A stretch of DNA of 64,000 bases. It comes from Symbiodinium kawagutii. Taxonomy: Eukaryota > Sar > Dinophyceae > Suessiales > Symbiodiniaceae. Of the stretch, positions 33,039 to 46,700 are shown in pieces. Where the stretch lies: positions 71,127 through 135,126 of the forward strand of contig VSDK01018757.1 in assembly GCA_009767595.1 (NCBI GenBank). The letters run 5' to 3'. Numbering within the stretch: position 1 is the first letter of the stretch; each line of letters starts with the position of its first letter. A program made the position numbers and the translations under genes. The notes under the pieces are model-generated. The model had not been told where the DNA came from and ran no database searches. It saw only the letters and a program-made list of their open reading frames with translations.

Positions 33039-33704
33039 ATGGCTCCTCGCGGCGACAATCGTGACCGTGACTGTGACCGTGACCGTGACAGTGCTGAAGG
33101 GAGTCGAGATGTCCAGCGACAGTTGGATGACCTGTCCCGTCAAGTCACTACCAATCGCACGCTCCTTGAAAGCACCTCTCGTCTTGCCTTACAAACCGCC
33201 CACCGGGTTCAAAGTGCAAACGCCCAACGCTCTATCATTACTTTTTGGAAGGGAGCTGCCAAACAGCAATTCTTGGAAAAGTGGAAGACCTGGCAAACAA
33301 ACAGTCGTCTCCCCGTCAGCGAGCGACCAGTTGAGCGTCCTCTTCCCTTTCGCGAACAGTTTGCTGGTGCCCTGTTACAGTTTATCACTAATGGTGCTCA
33401 AATGCAAGAAGCCATTACACCAGATGATGTTGGTACCATGCAAGCTCTGCCAAGGTGTGTGGAAAGTGTCCAGGTGTTTGACCAGAGGTCCGACAGTGAC
33501 GAAGTTCTCCCGGTACTTGTCTTGTTCCGGAACAGTGAGACGGCCTGTTTCCTGCGTGCGGAACTTCTGTCTGACAAGTTCAAGTGCATTCTGGGTAAGT
33601 CTCACGATGTCGGTGTTCGCCCTGCTCGTCCAAACACCCCCGGTCCTGTTAGAGGTGTCTTGCAGGGGGTTGGGTTTGCCAGTCCCGGAAAAAGGTCAGG
33701 GTAA
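33039..33704 (+). CDS. third ORF of the LINE, unrecognised
   Basis: Starts at MAPRGDNRDRD, 59 bp after the reverse transcriptase stop; an upstream Met at 33000 is also in frame. It has a run of Arg-Asp repeats encoded by a GTGACC microsatellite at 33059-33090, then a probable coiled coil (SRDVQRQLDDLSRQVTTNR) and a compact domain to about residue 220. The reading frame one position over is also open (33034-33783), and its last 30 residues (EKGQGKGRRSPKREMDG) are basic and plausible, so a frameshift near 33690 may have cut off the real C-terminus. Coiled coil plus basic tail would fit an RNA-binding ORF1-like protein, but ORF1 normally precedes the reverse transcriptase. Confidence 0.55.
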   Translation: MAPRGDNRDRDCDRDRDSAEGSRDVQRQLDDLSRQVTTNRTLLESTSRLALQTAHRVQSANAQRSIITFWKGAAKQQFLEKWKTWQTNSRLPVSERPVERPLPFREQFAGALLQFITNGAQMQEAITPDDVGTMQALPRCVESVQVFDQRSDSDEVLPVLVLFRNSETACFLRAELLSDKFKCILGKSHDVGVRPARPNTPGPVRGVLQGVGFASPGKRSG

Positions 33705-33789
33705 AGGTCGTCGCTCCCCTAAGCGGGAAATGGACGGGGGTGACGCGCGTGAATCCCGGAGCCGTCAACGTATTGGCAGCTAAAGGACT

Positions 33790-36400
33790 GCAGGGTGGGT
33801 GCGATGGCCAGGTGGTTGGAGATGTTTTTGGTGTAACATGCTGCCGACTGTTAAGTTGCCGCGGGGGGCTGTCCCCGTTGGCCTTGTTCCCTTGGAGGGC
33901 CGGCTCCTTGGGGTATTCCACAAAGGGGCCGTCCTTTGTGGCTTTTTTGCTTTGTTTCTTTTTTGTTTTTGCTTTGGCCTTTTGTTTCGTCGTCCCTCGT
34001 GCTTGCCTCCCCCAATTTGTTTTTGTCCCGGTTTGCCACCTTGTTCCCTGTGGTTGTGTTTGGTTTTTGGTTCTTTTGCGTTGCCCTTGTTGTTCTTTTC
34101 TTTGTGTGTTTGTTTAGTTGCTTCCTCCTTCCCTTCCCCCCCTTACATCCCTCCGCTGAGCCTGACTTGGTTTCCTCGTTTTGCTGAGGGTTTCAGTTAC
34201 TTGGCTGCAGCAATCGAACCCCTCCTCAATGCGGAACCCCTTGAGTACCTGTATTTGCTTTGTTGCTTCGTTACAGCTTTGTTGACAATATTTTTGCACG
34301 CCTAGATTGCCGCATCTGCGGTTGTTCACTTGTGTTTTGCCTGACAGGAGACACACTTCACGGAGGTACGCCGTTCAGCGGCAAATGCCTCGAACCACGG
34401 TTGTTCTTTGACGGATCTATGCAGCCCGCTAGGAAACACCAGGAAACATTGCTGGTTAAGGTCTACTTGTGTCCCCCGGATCAAATTTGTATCTGCTCTG
34501 TCTCCCAGTCTTGTCTCCCTTCTCGTCTCTCTTGGTGGCCTGCCATTGGGGGCATGGCTTTTTTGTTTCTGAACAATGCAATCTTCGGTCTATGAGCTGA
34601 ATTTTTCCAAAGACATCCTTTCTGCAGCAAGGCAAGAAGAAGGCTCATGCTTTGCCTAGCATTCACTGGGCTGAGGCCAACCTTGATGGTGTTACATGGA
34701 CCAAGGACCACCCGCAGATCCTTCCACCTTGAGCGGTTGTGATCGAGATCGAAATCGACACCCCTTGCCCAAAACGGAGATCTTGCCAAGGGATGTGGGG
34801 TTGTGCGCAATGTACAGCAGCAGAATGCAGCACACTGACTGTCTCTAGTTCATGAACACCTTGCCTGTACAAGTCTTGCGCGAGTCTTGTTGAGGGATCT
34901 CTTACAGAGATCTTGTCCGCGGATTTTGCGCAAACTGCCGCAAAGGATCTCACAAATCCGACTCAGACTATTTTTGGGACCAGATACTATGATGTGCCGG
35001 AACAGGCATGGCATTGACGAGCATGACGTCATCCCATTTTTGAGAAAAGATGAAATGTTGTTGGGGCTGTTAAAATGAATATTGGAAACGCGAAAAAATA
35101 TCAAAACAACAAGTAAAGAATGGGAAAAAATACAATAAACTAATTATTCAAGAAGCAAACACATGAACAAATTCAAACATGAAATCATTTCTTGCTTATG
35201 TCTCCTTAAAAGAACGCTTGGTAGCATCAGTTCTTTGCAGGTTGTCTGGTGCATGGTCCGTTTGTGAGTGCGGCGATGAAACAACCAGTTCAAAGCTAAG
35301 AGCCAAGGCATCGGATTGTCCATAGAAACCTATGGTAACCCCTATCGCAGCTTTTGTTGCTTTTGGCATTTTTTGGTTGCGTTTGAAGGCTGTTTCACAT
35401 AAACACATGTTGTTTTGCAGTTGTGTTCCTCATTGGTGTATAGGTGCGGAGTTGCCTCTGGCAAAGTTTTGGCAACATGTCAAACGCTTCCCAGCTGAAA
35501 TGCGAAGTGTTTCAAACCCATTTGTTCAAAAGTGCTTGTGTCTTGAACCGGTCAGTGTTGATTCCCGAAGAAATGAATTGCCAGTTGATTCTTCTAGACG
35601 CCGTTTCCAAAAGAAACACATGTTCTAGATGGAATCCAACCCTTCCTTGTGATTGTTGTTGGTTGAACCCTGATAAGCCTCTTCACATATTCTCAGGTAT
35701 TTTTGCATTTGTTTCGTTTGTGTTTGTTGAATAGGTCTAGCCATAAATCTTTATGTGTATAATGCATATGCGTACATTTTTATTTTGATACTGTACATGA
35801 ACATGTATGATGTAATTGCAAACACAGTGAAAATATACATACCGTTTCAGGTACTAAAGATAGACTATCCTGCGTATTGGGGAGTTTCTATTCCCTGGTT
35901 CTCAGTCGCATTGCGCCTAGCAAAATGAGTAGATAACAACCGACATCCAACAAATTGCGCGCGGCGGCCTGATGAATTGCCTACTCACCTACTATGAGTA
36001 GATATGAGAATTGGATTGAATCTAAATCCTGAGGATATCTTTTGCAGTCAACATCCTATCACTGAGATATTTCAGGATCTGAAAAAAGTGGGGCCTTGAG
36101 ACTTCGCTGATTCAATTCTCAAAGGGTCAGCTCTTCTTTGCCGTTGAAGGAATGGGCTTCACTGTTGCTCTGCTTCTAGTTGAAGTTGCTTGTTTCTTAG
36201 TGGAACAGAGGCGGTTTTGAAGGTTGTCTCGAGTTGCTTGTTTCTTAGAGTTTCTTATTTCGAATCAAAACTCGAGTTCCTTCGAGTTCCTTCGAGTTTT
36301 GAATGATTTGAATGAATTTTTGACTGTTTTTTGGAGCCTTTGAAGGTTGTCTCGAGCAGCTTTGAGTGTTCGAGGGCCGCCGCCGAAGTGTCTGTGGCGC
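33790..36400. other. stretch without recognised gene
   Basis: A T/C-rich tract at about 33920-34180 is probably retroelement 3' UTR. The rest contains only short open frames with no domain and A/T-rich patches at about 35090-35180 and 35750-35840. Confidence 0.5.
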
Positions 36401-36404
36401 CGCC

Positions 36405-36490
36405 ATGGCTAAGGGTGGGGGCACACGGCTCGCCTTCTTTCCAAACGTGGCCACACTCTGCTCCATCGCCTTCCGGTGCCTCAGCGGTGA
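36405..36490 (+). CDS. DBT: DBT first exon, probable mitochondrial presequence
   Basis: ATG at 36405 opens MAKGGGTRLAFFPNVATLCS, then IAFRCLSG. It is basic, hydrophobic and nearly free of acidic residues, as expected for matrix import. The frame closes soon after, so it must splice out. Candidate donors are GTGAAG at 36487 or GA donors a few bases further, leading to an acceptor at about 36987 or just before TTCAAACTA at 37019. The right pair cannot be chosen by eye. Upstream alternative first exons are possible. Confidence 0.5.
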
Positions 36491-39400
36491 AGATTTGAAA
36501 CAGACAGATCTTCAAATTCGATGTTAAATCATGACTATATTGTGACTACATCAATTCTTCTCTTTTCAAATCATCTTTTTCATGACTTGAAAATTGAGTT
36601 GTGATTTTGAATCATGAGACTTGGACCAAGGCGTCCGGCCACTTTCGCGTTTGACACCAAGACCTTTACAAATGGAAGCAGTTATGGAGTGAAGGTAGCC
36701 TGCAGTAGCCTGCAGTAGCCTACAGCCTAAGGGAGCTAATGTTTTCTTTTGCCTTCCCGAGGTGAAGGCAGTGGCAGATGCTTGGCACCTGCAACCGCGC
36801 TTCTTTAGGTGCCAAGTGCAAGTTTTCGCACAGTAAACAATTGCGATGAAATTTCCAACATAAAAACTATATTTTGCGGACAATTTCCAACATCAATTCT
36901 CTGAATCTCCAAACTTCCCTGTGCAATTTTCTAAGCATCGAAGATTTCATTTCTTCGGACCACTTGGCGTACCTTGCCACTTTGCAGGACATCTCTGCCT
37001 TGCCTGGGTGTCCAGCAGTTCAAACTAGTCTCTCATCTGGAAAATGAGACGATTGAAAAAAGTTTGTGCATTCGAAGAGTTGTAAGGAAAAGTCTTTCTG
37101 TTGATCCAAGGCTGATATCGGTGAAGGCATTGCAGAAGTTCAGCTGACAGAGTGGTTTGTGAAGGAGGGTGACATGGTCAGAAGCCAAGCAGAAAATGTT
37201 TTCCCAAGGTGAAAGATGCTGTGACGCACGCTGTCACAGATTCTCTTAAGGTCAAAGAAATGGATAACGTGTGCGCAGTCGAAAGCGACAAGGTTCGCAT
37301 TCTGCAGTCTCACCTCAAAGATTGCATTTTTTTGCAGTTCTTCAGGGCATGTTTCTGCACTTGCGAGTCTTTTGAGGAGTTTCTGTGACTTTCTGATGCT
37401 TTCTGACCGTCACCTAAGGCTTCCGTGGAGTTGACCAGCCCTTACACTGGCAAGGTGGTGAAGGTTCACCACAAGGTGGCCTGAAGCTGATGTCACTAGC
37501 TGCTCATCCTATCTGGTTTTTCGTCCCTGAAAAAACTGACGGATGATCAAAGCCTTGCAAACTTTTGTCAGATACAACAACCATTTATCCAATCTGGTCA
37601 AATCGTCACAGAACATACTTTGGCCTCTTGTCCAACTTCTGTGCGCTGCTCATTTTGTCGGAATAGCCCTGGCAATAGAACCCTGCACGATCTTGAAAGA
37701 TCAGGCAGAAGAGGAAATGACTTTCTGACCGTCACCTAAGGCTTCCGTGGAGTTGACCAGCCCTTACACTGGCAAGGTGGTGAAGGTTCACCACAAGGTG
37801 GCCTGAAGCTGATGTCACTAGCTGCTCATCCTATCTGGTTTTTCGTCCCTGAAAAAACTGACGGATGATCAAAGCCTTGCAAACTTTTGTCAGATACAAC
37901 AACCATTTATCCAATCTGGTCAAATCGTCACAGAACATACTTTGGCCTCTTGTCCAACTTCTGTGCGCTGCTCATTTTGTCGGAAGATCCCTGGCAATAG
38001 AACCCTGCACGATCTTGAAAGATCAGGCAGAAGAGGAAATGAAACAGACCACTTACGAAAAAGAGAAGATATTGCTCTGACGACATTTGAAGAAGAAACG
38101 CATCCAACCCAACTGACAGTCGAGTGTTTTCCATTCTCGGATTGACCTTTGCAAGACCTAATGCCTGGTTCACAGCAAACGGCATCCAACCTTCAGGTTA
38201 GTGGTGCTTGTTATTTACAATGCATCTCAACTGTTGACAGCCACTGTACTTGACCGCCTTGGTAAGAGTAGGGAGACATAACTCTTAGAATGCCAGTCAT
38301 CGAAAATGAGGGGACACATATCGCGAAATTGCTTTGTAGCTCTAGCCTTCCCACCTTGGAGCCCGCCAGAACCTCACATTCTGTTCTTTTTTCACTACTT
38401 CCATCCGGCCTTGAACCGAATTGGGCCAGAGTGGAACCGAAGCTTTTGTCTTTCTTGCTTTCGCTGCATCTCTAGCTTGTGTTTTTTTCCTGGCCTCCCT
38501 TACAAACAGTCGACCTACGCTTCCCTTCCTAGCCTTCCTGTTTTCTTCCTTTCCCATTTTGCTTCCTACATCTTCCTACCCTTTCTTCCTTTCTCCTCCA
38601 ATTCCTTCTATTCTACTGCTGGCTTTCGCTCCCTCCTTCTCAGGTCCAATCTGATCAAATCGTTACAGAACATACTGGACATTGATACTTGAGAATCCTG
38701 GAACGCCGAGAGCTGTGCAGGTGCAAGACACAGTCAAAGTTGGTTCCGTTCTTATCGATGTGGAGACGGGAGACAGCTCGGCACCAACACCGACGCCACC
38801 CAAGCCTGAGCCAACACCGGCACCAGCAGCTGCACCGGCAACACCTTCGGGCGGGGGAGGTGTCCAGCAGTTCAAACTAGTCTCTCATCTGGAAAATGAG
38901 ACGATTGAAAAAAGTTTGTGCATTCGAAGAGTTGTAAGGAAAAGTCTCTCTGTTGATCCAAGGCTGATATTGGTGAAGGCATTGCAGAAGTTCAGCTGAC
39001 AGAGTGGTTTGTGAAGGAGGGTGACATGGTCAGCAGCCAAGCAGAAAATGTTTTCCCAAGGTGAAAGATGCTGTGACGCACGCTGTCACAGATTCTCTTA
39101 AGGTCAAAGAAATGGACAACGTGTGCGCAGTCGAAAGCGACAAGGTTCGCATTCTGCAGTCTCACCTCAAAGATTGCATTTTTTTGCAGTTCTTCAGGGC
39201 ATGTTTCTGCACTTGCGAGTCTTTTGAGGAGTTTCTGTGACTTTCTGATGGTTTGTGACCGTCACCTAAGGCTTCCGTGGAGTTGACCAGCCCTTACACT
39301 GGCAAGGTGGTGAAGGTTCACCACAAGGTGGCCTGAAGCTGATGTCACTAGCTGCTCATCCTATCTGATTTTTCGTCCCTAAAAAAACTGACGGGTGATC

Positions 39401-42400
39401 AAAGCCTTGCAAACTTTCGTCAGATGCGCGCGGAGCTGTGCAGGTGCAAGACACGGTCAAAGTTGGTTCCGTTCTTATCGATGTGGAGACTGGAGCTGGT
39501 TCGGCACCAGCACCGACGCCACCAAAGCCTGAGCCAACACCAGCACCAGCAGCTGCACCATCACCAGTGAAGGAGTGATGAGCAACGTCAGGATGTAGGA
39601 AGTGCTTGTTGGAAGTGCTTGTTGGATGTGTGGGGATGGTGTTTGTTGGAAGTTCTCCTGAGGAGACAGCGACACCAGCGCCAGCCCCAAAGGCTGCTGC
39701 TCCAGGTGCTAAGGCCGTTGCGAAAGCAAACAAGACACCGGAAAAGAAAAAGGATGAAACTGAATAGATGCTTTAAATAGTTTAAAACGAAATATATAAC
39801 TTCTGTGTTTCTATAGGATGAAGCTAAAGTGGGAAAGCAGCGTGACAGGCACCTGGTGTGCTGGCCACCCCGAAGGCTCGGAGACTTGGAGGGGCCGCAT
39901 TTTGCCTTGCTGATTTTTCGAAGCCTTAAGAATTTACTTTACTGCTTTCTGAAGCTTTCTTCAATTCTAAGCTGAACTCTTTTTCAGTTCTAGTTGAATT
40001 TCAATTTTCGGTTTCAGAAAAGAATGCTACCCTTGGGTTATCCAAATGTGTCGCTTCTGTGGTTGAAAATGAAAGGAATTGACAAAGCTGAACTCTCTCT
40101 CTCCACGTGGATCTTAGAGGTCCCCTAAGGCACCCACGGTGCACCTGTCTGTGCTCCCCGCATCCAGTGCTTTACGTTGAGAACTCTCCATGGGAGAAAT
40201 GACAGAAGACTATTGACAGGTTGATTTTAGGCATTTTTTCCATTTTTGTCCATTTTCTGCAACAAAATGAAGGGGATGATTTTTTGACCAAAATCTTGGA
40301 AGGAAAAAAGTGGAAACTCCTCCATCTTGCCATTCAAGGCCTTCAAACTAAATTTGTACATGACTATATAGTGTAAGTGAGTAGTAAGTATTAGATAGTC
40401 TAATGTAGTATGTATCAGCATATGTATTAGAGTATGTAATGTATGTAGTATAAATACAGTATGTAGTTTAATTTATGTAGATTTATGTAAATGTATGAAA
40501 TTTTACGTAAATTTATGTAAATTTATATACATTTAAGTTATAGTTTATGTAGTCCAAGGAGTATGTTTTGATGCAGAGATGGTCGAATGAGCGTCGCTGC
40601 TTAGGTCCGTGGGCTGGCGAAGCAGATGGGCATCGACCTCAACAGCGTGAAGGGCACAGGTGGAGCTGCAGCTTCTGCAGAGCTTTCCAACTCGATTTTG
40701 AGAATTTTCAGAAAGATGTAGGAAGTCGAAATTTACATATGTGATTCTGTAAAAGAAGTTTACATCACTTTCTAGCACTATTTCTGTGCTTTAAGAAGTA
40801 GAAATTGAGATTCCGAGGCTTTCCACTTACTTCAAATGTTGTACTTTGCATTCCTAGTCCTTCGTTGCATAGAGTTCCCATGGCATTCCATGGCATCCCT
40901 GTAGTCTGTTAGCCCGTTGCTGCCAAGATTGGGTGATGACGACTTGATTCGTTGATTGCCTTTTTGCAGAGTTACATTGTACCAAATGGTATTGTGACAA
41001 TTATTGTGTTGTTATTTTCGGTCTTCTTATCGATGGCTTTTGTAAGCGTTGGCATTCCAACATTGTGAATTATTTTCCTAAATTGTTCTTCCTTTGCTTC
41101 GTGTATGTTCCGACATCATCATTTGTTATTGAAACCAGGTCATTGTCTTCTTATTCATTCTGACTAACAGCAAGTTGCTACTGAGCTAAATTGGGTTATG
41201 CAATGAATACATGTACTTACCTATTTCAGTGAATTCATGAAATTTTCGTTTCATTGATTTCATTCATTTCCTTGATTAATTAACTTTATCATTTATACAT
41301 AATTTAGATATTTGAATTCATTTGTTCAGTATTCGTTTGAATATATTTATTATTTATCTATTTATTCAATATTATTCAATTTGAAACTTTCTTTTTATTC
41401 TTTGGATTTGCCAGGAGCTCATGGCCGAGTGCTGGAAGAGGCGTGGAAGTCGCTGTTGCAAAACGTTTCGATGTCGCAAACCTATCGCTGTCTTAGCATC
41501 GTGAACACGTCGTGAACACGTGAGCATAGAGCACAAACAAAGAAGCATAGGAGCATAGGCATACATGTTAGCATAAGCACAATAGCATACATCTTAACCA
41601 CTGAAACATTCTGAATGCTTACACTCGTGCTTCTGAACAGCATACTTCTTAATTAAAGAATCCATTTCACAATTCTTATCAATGCCGTCATGAAACAAGC
41701 TGAGGAAACTCATTCGGCATATTATGTCGTTGATTTTATTGAGTTTTGTACATGTCACTACCGCTATGGGGCTTTTTTCAGTTCAAGGTTGGAGGTCGGT
41801 TTGATGAATATGCGTGACATGCCCATGTTAAGCCAACTTGAAAAATCCAGCTCCGTCGTTGGACCTCTAAAAACTTAGCAGCTAAGAATATCGAAAAATC
41901 TAGGACCAAAGCAGGGCAGAGTCTTGTCTTACTCGCTACTTTTCAAGTGCCCTTAGAAATCCAAGGCCATGTCCTTTGATTGAACCAGTTTTTTTTGTTT
42001 TTGTTAGTCTTTTTCTTGATGGGAGGCCTTTGTTGACTCTGTTAGCCTGGAGGTAAGCCTCAATTTCAATGTGCGCCGTACTTGAAACTTCAGCCCGTTT
42101 CGTTGAGAAACATCCGTTTCTTAGGCGCAACCCCCTATGCCGAATCCGGACCCAACAGATTTATCACTCGATCATTTGAGTACAGGTATTCTGCGAAGAA
42201 ATCGCAGCAATTTCTGACCCAAGTGATCAAATGATTGTAACCGTTATGACCTCGAGCTCCCTGACGATTGATGGGTGTGGTATCGCGGTCGTTTTACATC
42301 ATTGGGTTGTGTTGTGCAGTGACTTTTTTCCATGATGTTTCAAACATTTTATTGATATGATTTTGTTAATATGATTTTGCGGTGTATATTATTTTGATTT

Positions 42401-43732
42401 TCTTAGTGTTTAGCTTCATGTGGTTTCTATGAGTTCTTTTCTTGTTTCTACCGGAACAAGCTTTGATTGAACATGACCTCTTCAACAACAGCTTTTTGAG
42501 GAGAAGATGTAAATGCATACATGTTTGTCGAGCACACAACTCTCTGTGGTTGCAGTTTCCCTTTTGCTGAGTCGCGACATGTTAGAAACGTTCCGCTGAA
42601 GGGAAGGATTTTTCTCGAATTTTCTTGAAGTCATTGTTTTGCATTCATGTCTGAAGTTTTTGAAACGAATATTTTCATTTCTGTGAGTTTTCCATATCTC
42701 TTTTTGACTTTTAGCCTTTCGTGTGCAAGGACTTGAAGCCACCCACAACAGCCGCTGCAGCGACTGCGACACCCACTTTTACTCCTCCTCCTGCGAGGGT
42801 ATTGGAGGACAGGGAATGAGATGAGAAGATACAAAGTAAGATACTGAGATACTGTCTGGAAGAACATACTATATCTTCCCTGTTCGGGGAAGACTGTTTG
42901 GAAGATATACTGTTAGCATAGGCATTGCAAGATGAAAAACAAGTGAGAACTGGTTGGAAGAAATCCTCTTGTTCGCATCTCTTCTTGAACAAATCCACCA
43001 ATCCTTATTTTAGCCGATCCAGTTGACAAAATCTCACAATACTTTAGACTTTAGATTGTCAACTTTTTAGGTGAAGTGACAACTTTGCAACTGAAATGGA
43101 TGTATTCAATTTATTCATGGAAATGACAATTAGAATTTTATTGATTGAATACATTCAATGAAATGAATCCAACTTTGAATCAAATTTAATCTATTCCTTT
43201 TGTGAGCCTATCAAGGACCAGACTATCCAGATCACGGACAACGTTGGCAAGGGCATGGCCAGAGCCAAAGCTGTTGGGGCGAGTCATTGTCTTGTTGCAT
43301 GTTGTCCATTTGAACATGTCATTCATTCAATTTCATTCAACACATTGTTTTGTAAATGTTTTGTTGTCTTTTTTCCTTATCCTCATCGCCTCCCAGGTAA
43401 AGTCTATGCAGGCCTCCCTGGTGGTCCCTTACATGGCCTTGGGAGAGGACCGGAAACTGCGAGAACGAAATCCTGAGAGTTTTGATATGCTTCAAATGTT
43501 AGCGATTTGATACAATTGACAAACATGTGTATGTTGAGTGTGTAAAATGGAGGTGTGTAGGTGTGTGTCAGGTTGGTTTGAGCCTTCTGCTACGAATTGG
43601 TGTGTCCGCTTCTTTTTCCATCGTCTTTTACTTCAAAATGCCCGTAGCGAAGTCTGCTTTGCTCGTAGCTTGCTTTCGGGTTCCATCTAACTCGGTTATC
43701 ATGATGATGATGACGATGACGATGACGATGAC

Positions 43733-43782
<50 letters not shown>

Positions 43783-46700
43783 GTCGCAGCACCGACATCA
43801 GCCTTATCATGAAGCATCGCCATCATCGCAGGCATCATTATCATTGTGACAATCATTAACTAAAGCTGTGGAGAGTCAGTAAGTGTACGTAAGAGAACAG
43901 CCTTCCAGTCGTCCCAAGGCTGGAGCTGTCTGAGGTTGTGAGTTTTTACACACCTCCAAAGCCCAGTAGGCTGCTGTCCCAGTCCCTCAAACGCCCAAAC
44001 TCCAAGGGGTTACACGACGAGTGTGGGCCTGTGCGGTCTTACCCAAGACTCACACAAAAGTGTCATCGAATGTGGAAGTCTTGTGGTGTCACCTTGTGGT
44101 TCCAGTTATCAGCTTTCACTCTGGTCACAATGCTTGCTGCAAGCGTTGCAGTTCACTTAAGAGAGAAAGAGAAGAAAATTGAGAAATATAGAGAATCAAG
44201 TAGAGAACAGAAGAAGAATAGAGAGTAGAAGAGAGTAGAAGACAGTAAAGAGAGTAATTAGAAGAGACAGAGAGAACTCTCATTCATTGCTTCATTCATT
44301 GCTTGGGTGGCTCGCAGGAGATTGACATGACCGAGATCTTGGCGCTGCAGAAGCAGCTCAAGGCCCAACCTCAAATTGGAAAACAAATTCAAAAAGAAGA
44401 AAGATAAGCCTTTCATAAGATTTCTTCAAGAATTCTTTTCTTTCAGAATTCCTTTCTTTCTCTTCTCTTATTCTTTACTTATTTTCGTACTTATTTCCTT
44501 CTTCTCTTCATAAAAGGAACTTCTTCCACGTTTCTCTCTTGAGGAACATGCTCTGAAGAAGTACGGCACGAAGATCACTGTGACGTCCTTCATGCTGAAG
44601 GACCGGGGGTGAGATGCACAAAGCAACGCAGAGAAAGAAAAAGTAGAGTTGAAGAGTTGAAGAGTTGAAGAGTTGAAGAGTTGAAGAGTTGAAGAGTTGA
44701 GAGAAAGAGTTGAGATCTCAACATTCGAAAAGAGTTGCAACTCCTTCTCTTTACTCAGAAAACTCAAAGCTTAGTGAAGACATTCTTAAATAGAACATGA
44801 ATCTGATGAAGCTGATGAATCTGATTCTCAAGATCTCAAGATCTCAAGATTCTCAGAATCTTCAAGCTTCTGCGTGCCTTCAGGCCATCTCCCTGGCCTT
44901 GTACGACAATCCAAAGGTCAACAGCAAATTTGGGCCGCTCAGCAGTTGGAAGTGGTTGGAAGTGGCTTCTTTAGCGGTACATGATGCAAAACTCAACAAA
45001 CAACTCTACTTTGCTTGATGATTGTAGGCACTTGTGATGAATTTCAATGGATTTTGCTTCAGGCATTCGGCATCAAATATTGGACCTGTTCCTGTGTTGT
45101 TTTGGAAGAATTACAGTTTCAACATTGCCATGTTTCCCACGCTTTCATCGGACCAGACCTTCGATTTGTGCGTGATGTCACTTTCGGATTTCTTGTGGCT
45201 TTCAGTTGAGCTTTCTGGGTAAGTGGCTGAAGTTGAGGTTAGCTTTCCTTTATTATCTTATTAAAGAAGACATTGATAAGTTTTTTAAATGTCTTCATTT
45301 TCTTTCTTTCTTTCTTTCTTTCTTTCGTAAACTTTATCATTTGTACTAATTTGTACTATCTTTTTTCACACTTTCTTTCTCCAAAGTTTCTCTGCTGCCT
45401 TCACCAAGGTCACCAGATGCAAACCCTCCGACCTACACCGTTTTTGGCAGCCACAACATTTCTGTCCCTTGGATTCTGCGGCTGTCCCGTGTGAAACGCA
45501 TCAAAGAAACACACTTGCAATGTCTTGGCCATTGCAGGTTGCAGTTGACACGCCCGGCGGTCTTATGGTGCCCAACATCAAGGCAAGCGCAATGCGTTTT
45601 TGATCATTGCAAAACCTAAGATTTTGTTCGAAGCTATTGAAGATGTTCTTCAACAACTGTACACATTATTTTGCAAATGTGTTCGGTAATTTTTTGCCAC
45701 ATTGCGATCAACCATATCGATTCACCATGAACGAACCTTTTGACGAACCATTTTTTTCTCCTGGCATTTTTCTCCAGGGGATCATCTCTGATCGCAGGAT
45801 GTGGGTGGAAAGAACGTGCTGGAGATCCAACAGGAGTTGATGCGCGTGGCTGCTGCAGCTCAGCAGGGCAAATTGGCCCTCCCCGATATCCAGGCACACA
45901 AGATGCAGCGAAGCAGATGCATTTTCTGCAGATTTCTTTCTCTGACAGGATTGTGATTTCTTCAAATTTCTTGAATTCTTAAAGTATCTTTCATTTTTCC
46001 TCAATTCTAAAATTCTGTCTCTTCATTTCTTTTTTTGGCTTCGTGCGCCAGGGAGGAACCATCACACTTTCAAACATTGGAGTCATTGGCACCAAGGTTC
46101 GGAGGGGGTCTGACGGGCTTTGGGGGAGCTGGAATCCTTTGCTTGTGACTTCTGTCCTCTTGACAGCACAGCATCAGCAAGGTCTACACCTGAAGTGGAC
46201 CTTTCAACAGCAACTTTTGAAAAAAAAGATGAATAATTATGTTTAATCAATTTAGTTTGAATAATTTGAATAGTTTAGAACTTTGAATATTGTTCTTGGA
46301 TGAATCTCTTGACCATTACCCACTCTTCTTTCAGAAGTTTGTTTCTCATAGTTTTCCAACTTGAATTCCTGAATTTGTTCACAGGATCCTCGTCCTATTC
46401 TCTTCGACGGCCAAGCCGTCATCGGTGCCACTGGAAGAACTATGACGCTGCCCAGATACAATGCGAAAATGGAGGCACTCGGAGTGGCACACTTGTCTCG
46501 TCAAAAGTTTGCTAAAAGAAGCATTCCCTGTGTCGAGTTGCCTGCTTGCCAGTTGGTTCCTCGACAAGTGATGAACATCCGATGGGCTTTTGCCTCAGTC
46601 GTAATTATAAACCAATGTGAAGAGGACAAAGAGAGCAGATGGAAATTGTGGAGACTGAAGTGACACAGGTTGTACAAAGTTTCAAGCTGTTTGGATCACT

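Larger units (their letters stand above)
28802..33783 (+). mobile_element. LINE-type non-LTR retrotransposon
   Basis: Endonuclease, reverse transcriptase, zinc fingers and a third ORF follow each other on one strand over 5 kb. The endonuclease and reverse transcriptase frames overlap with one frame change near 29840-29860. Catalytic residues of both are intact, so the copy is young. No target-site duplication or poly(A) tail was identified. The downstream T/C-rich tract at about 33900-34130 may be its 3' UTR. Confidence 0.85.

Noticed and set aside
33034..33783. Alternative frame to the third LINE ORF
   Set aside because: Its first two thirds have an uneven Ser/Leu/Cys-rich composition, while the other frame gives a coiled coil; only its basic tail may be real, as noted in that entry.
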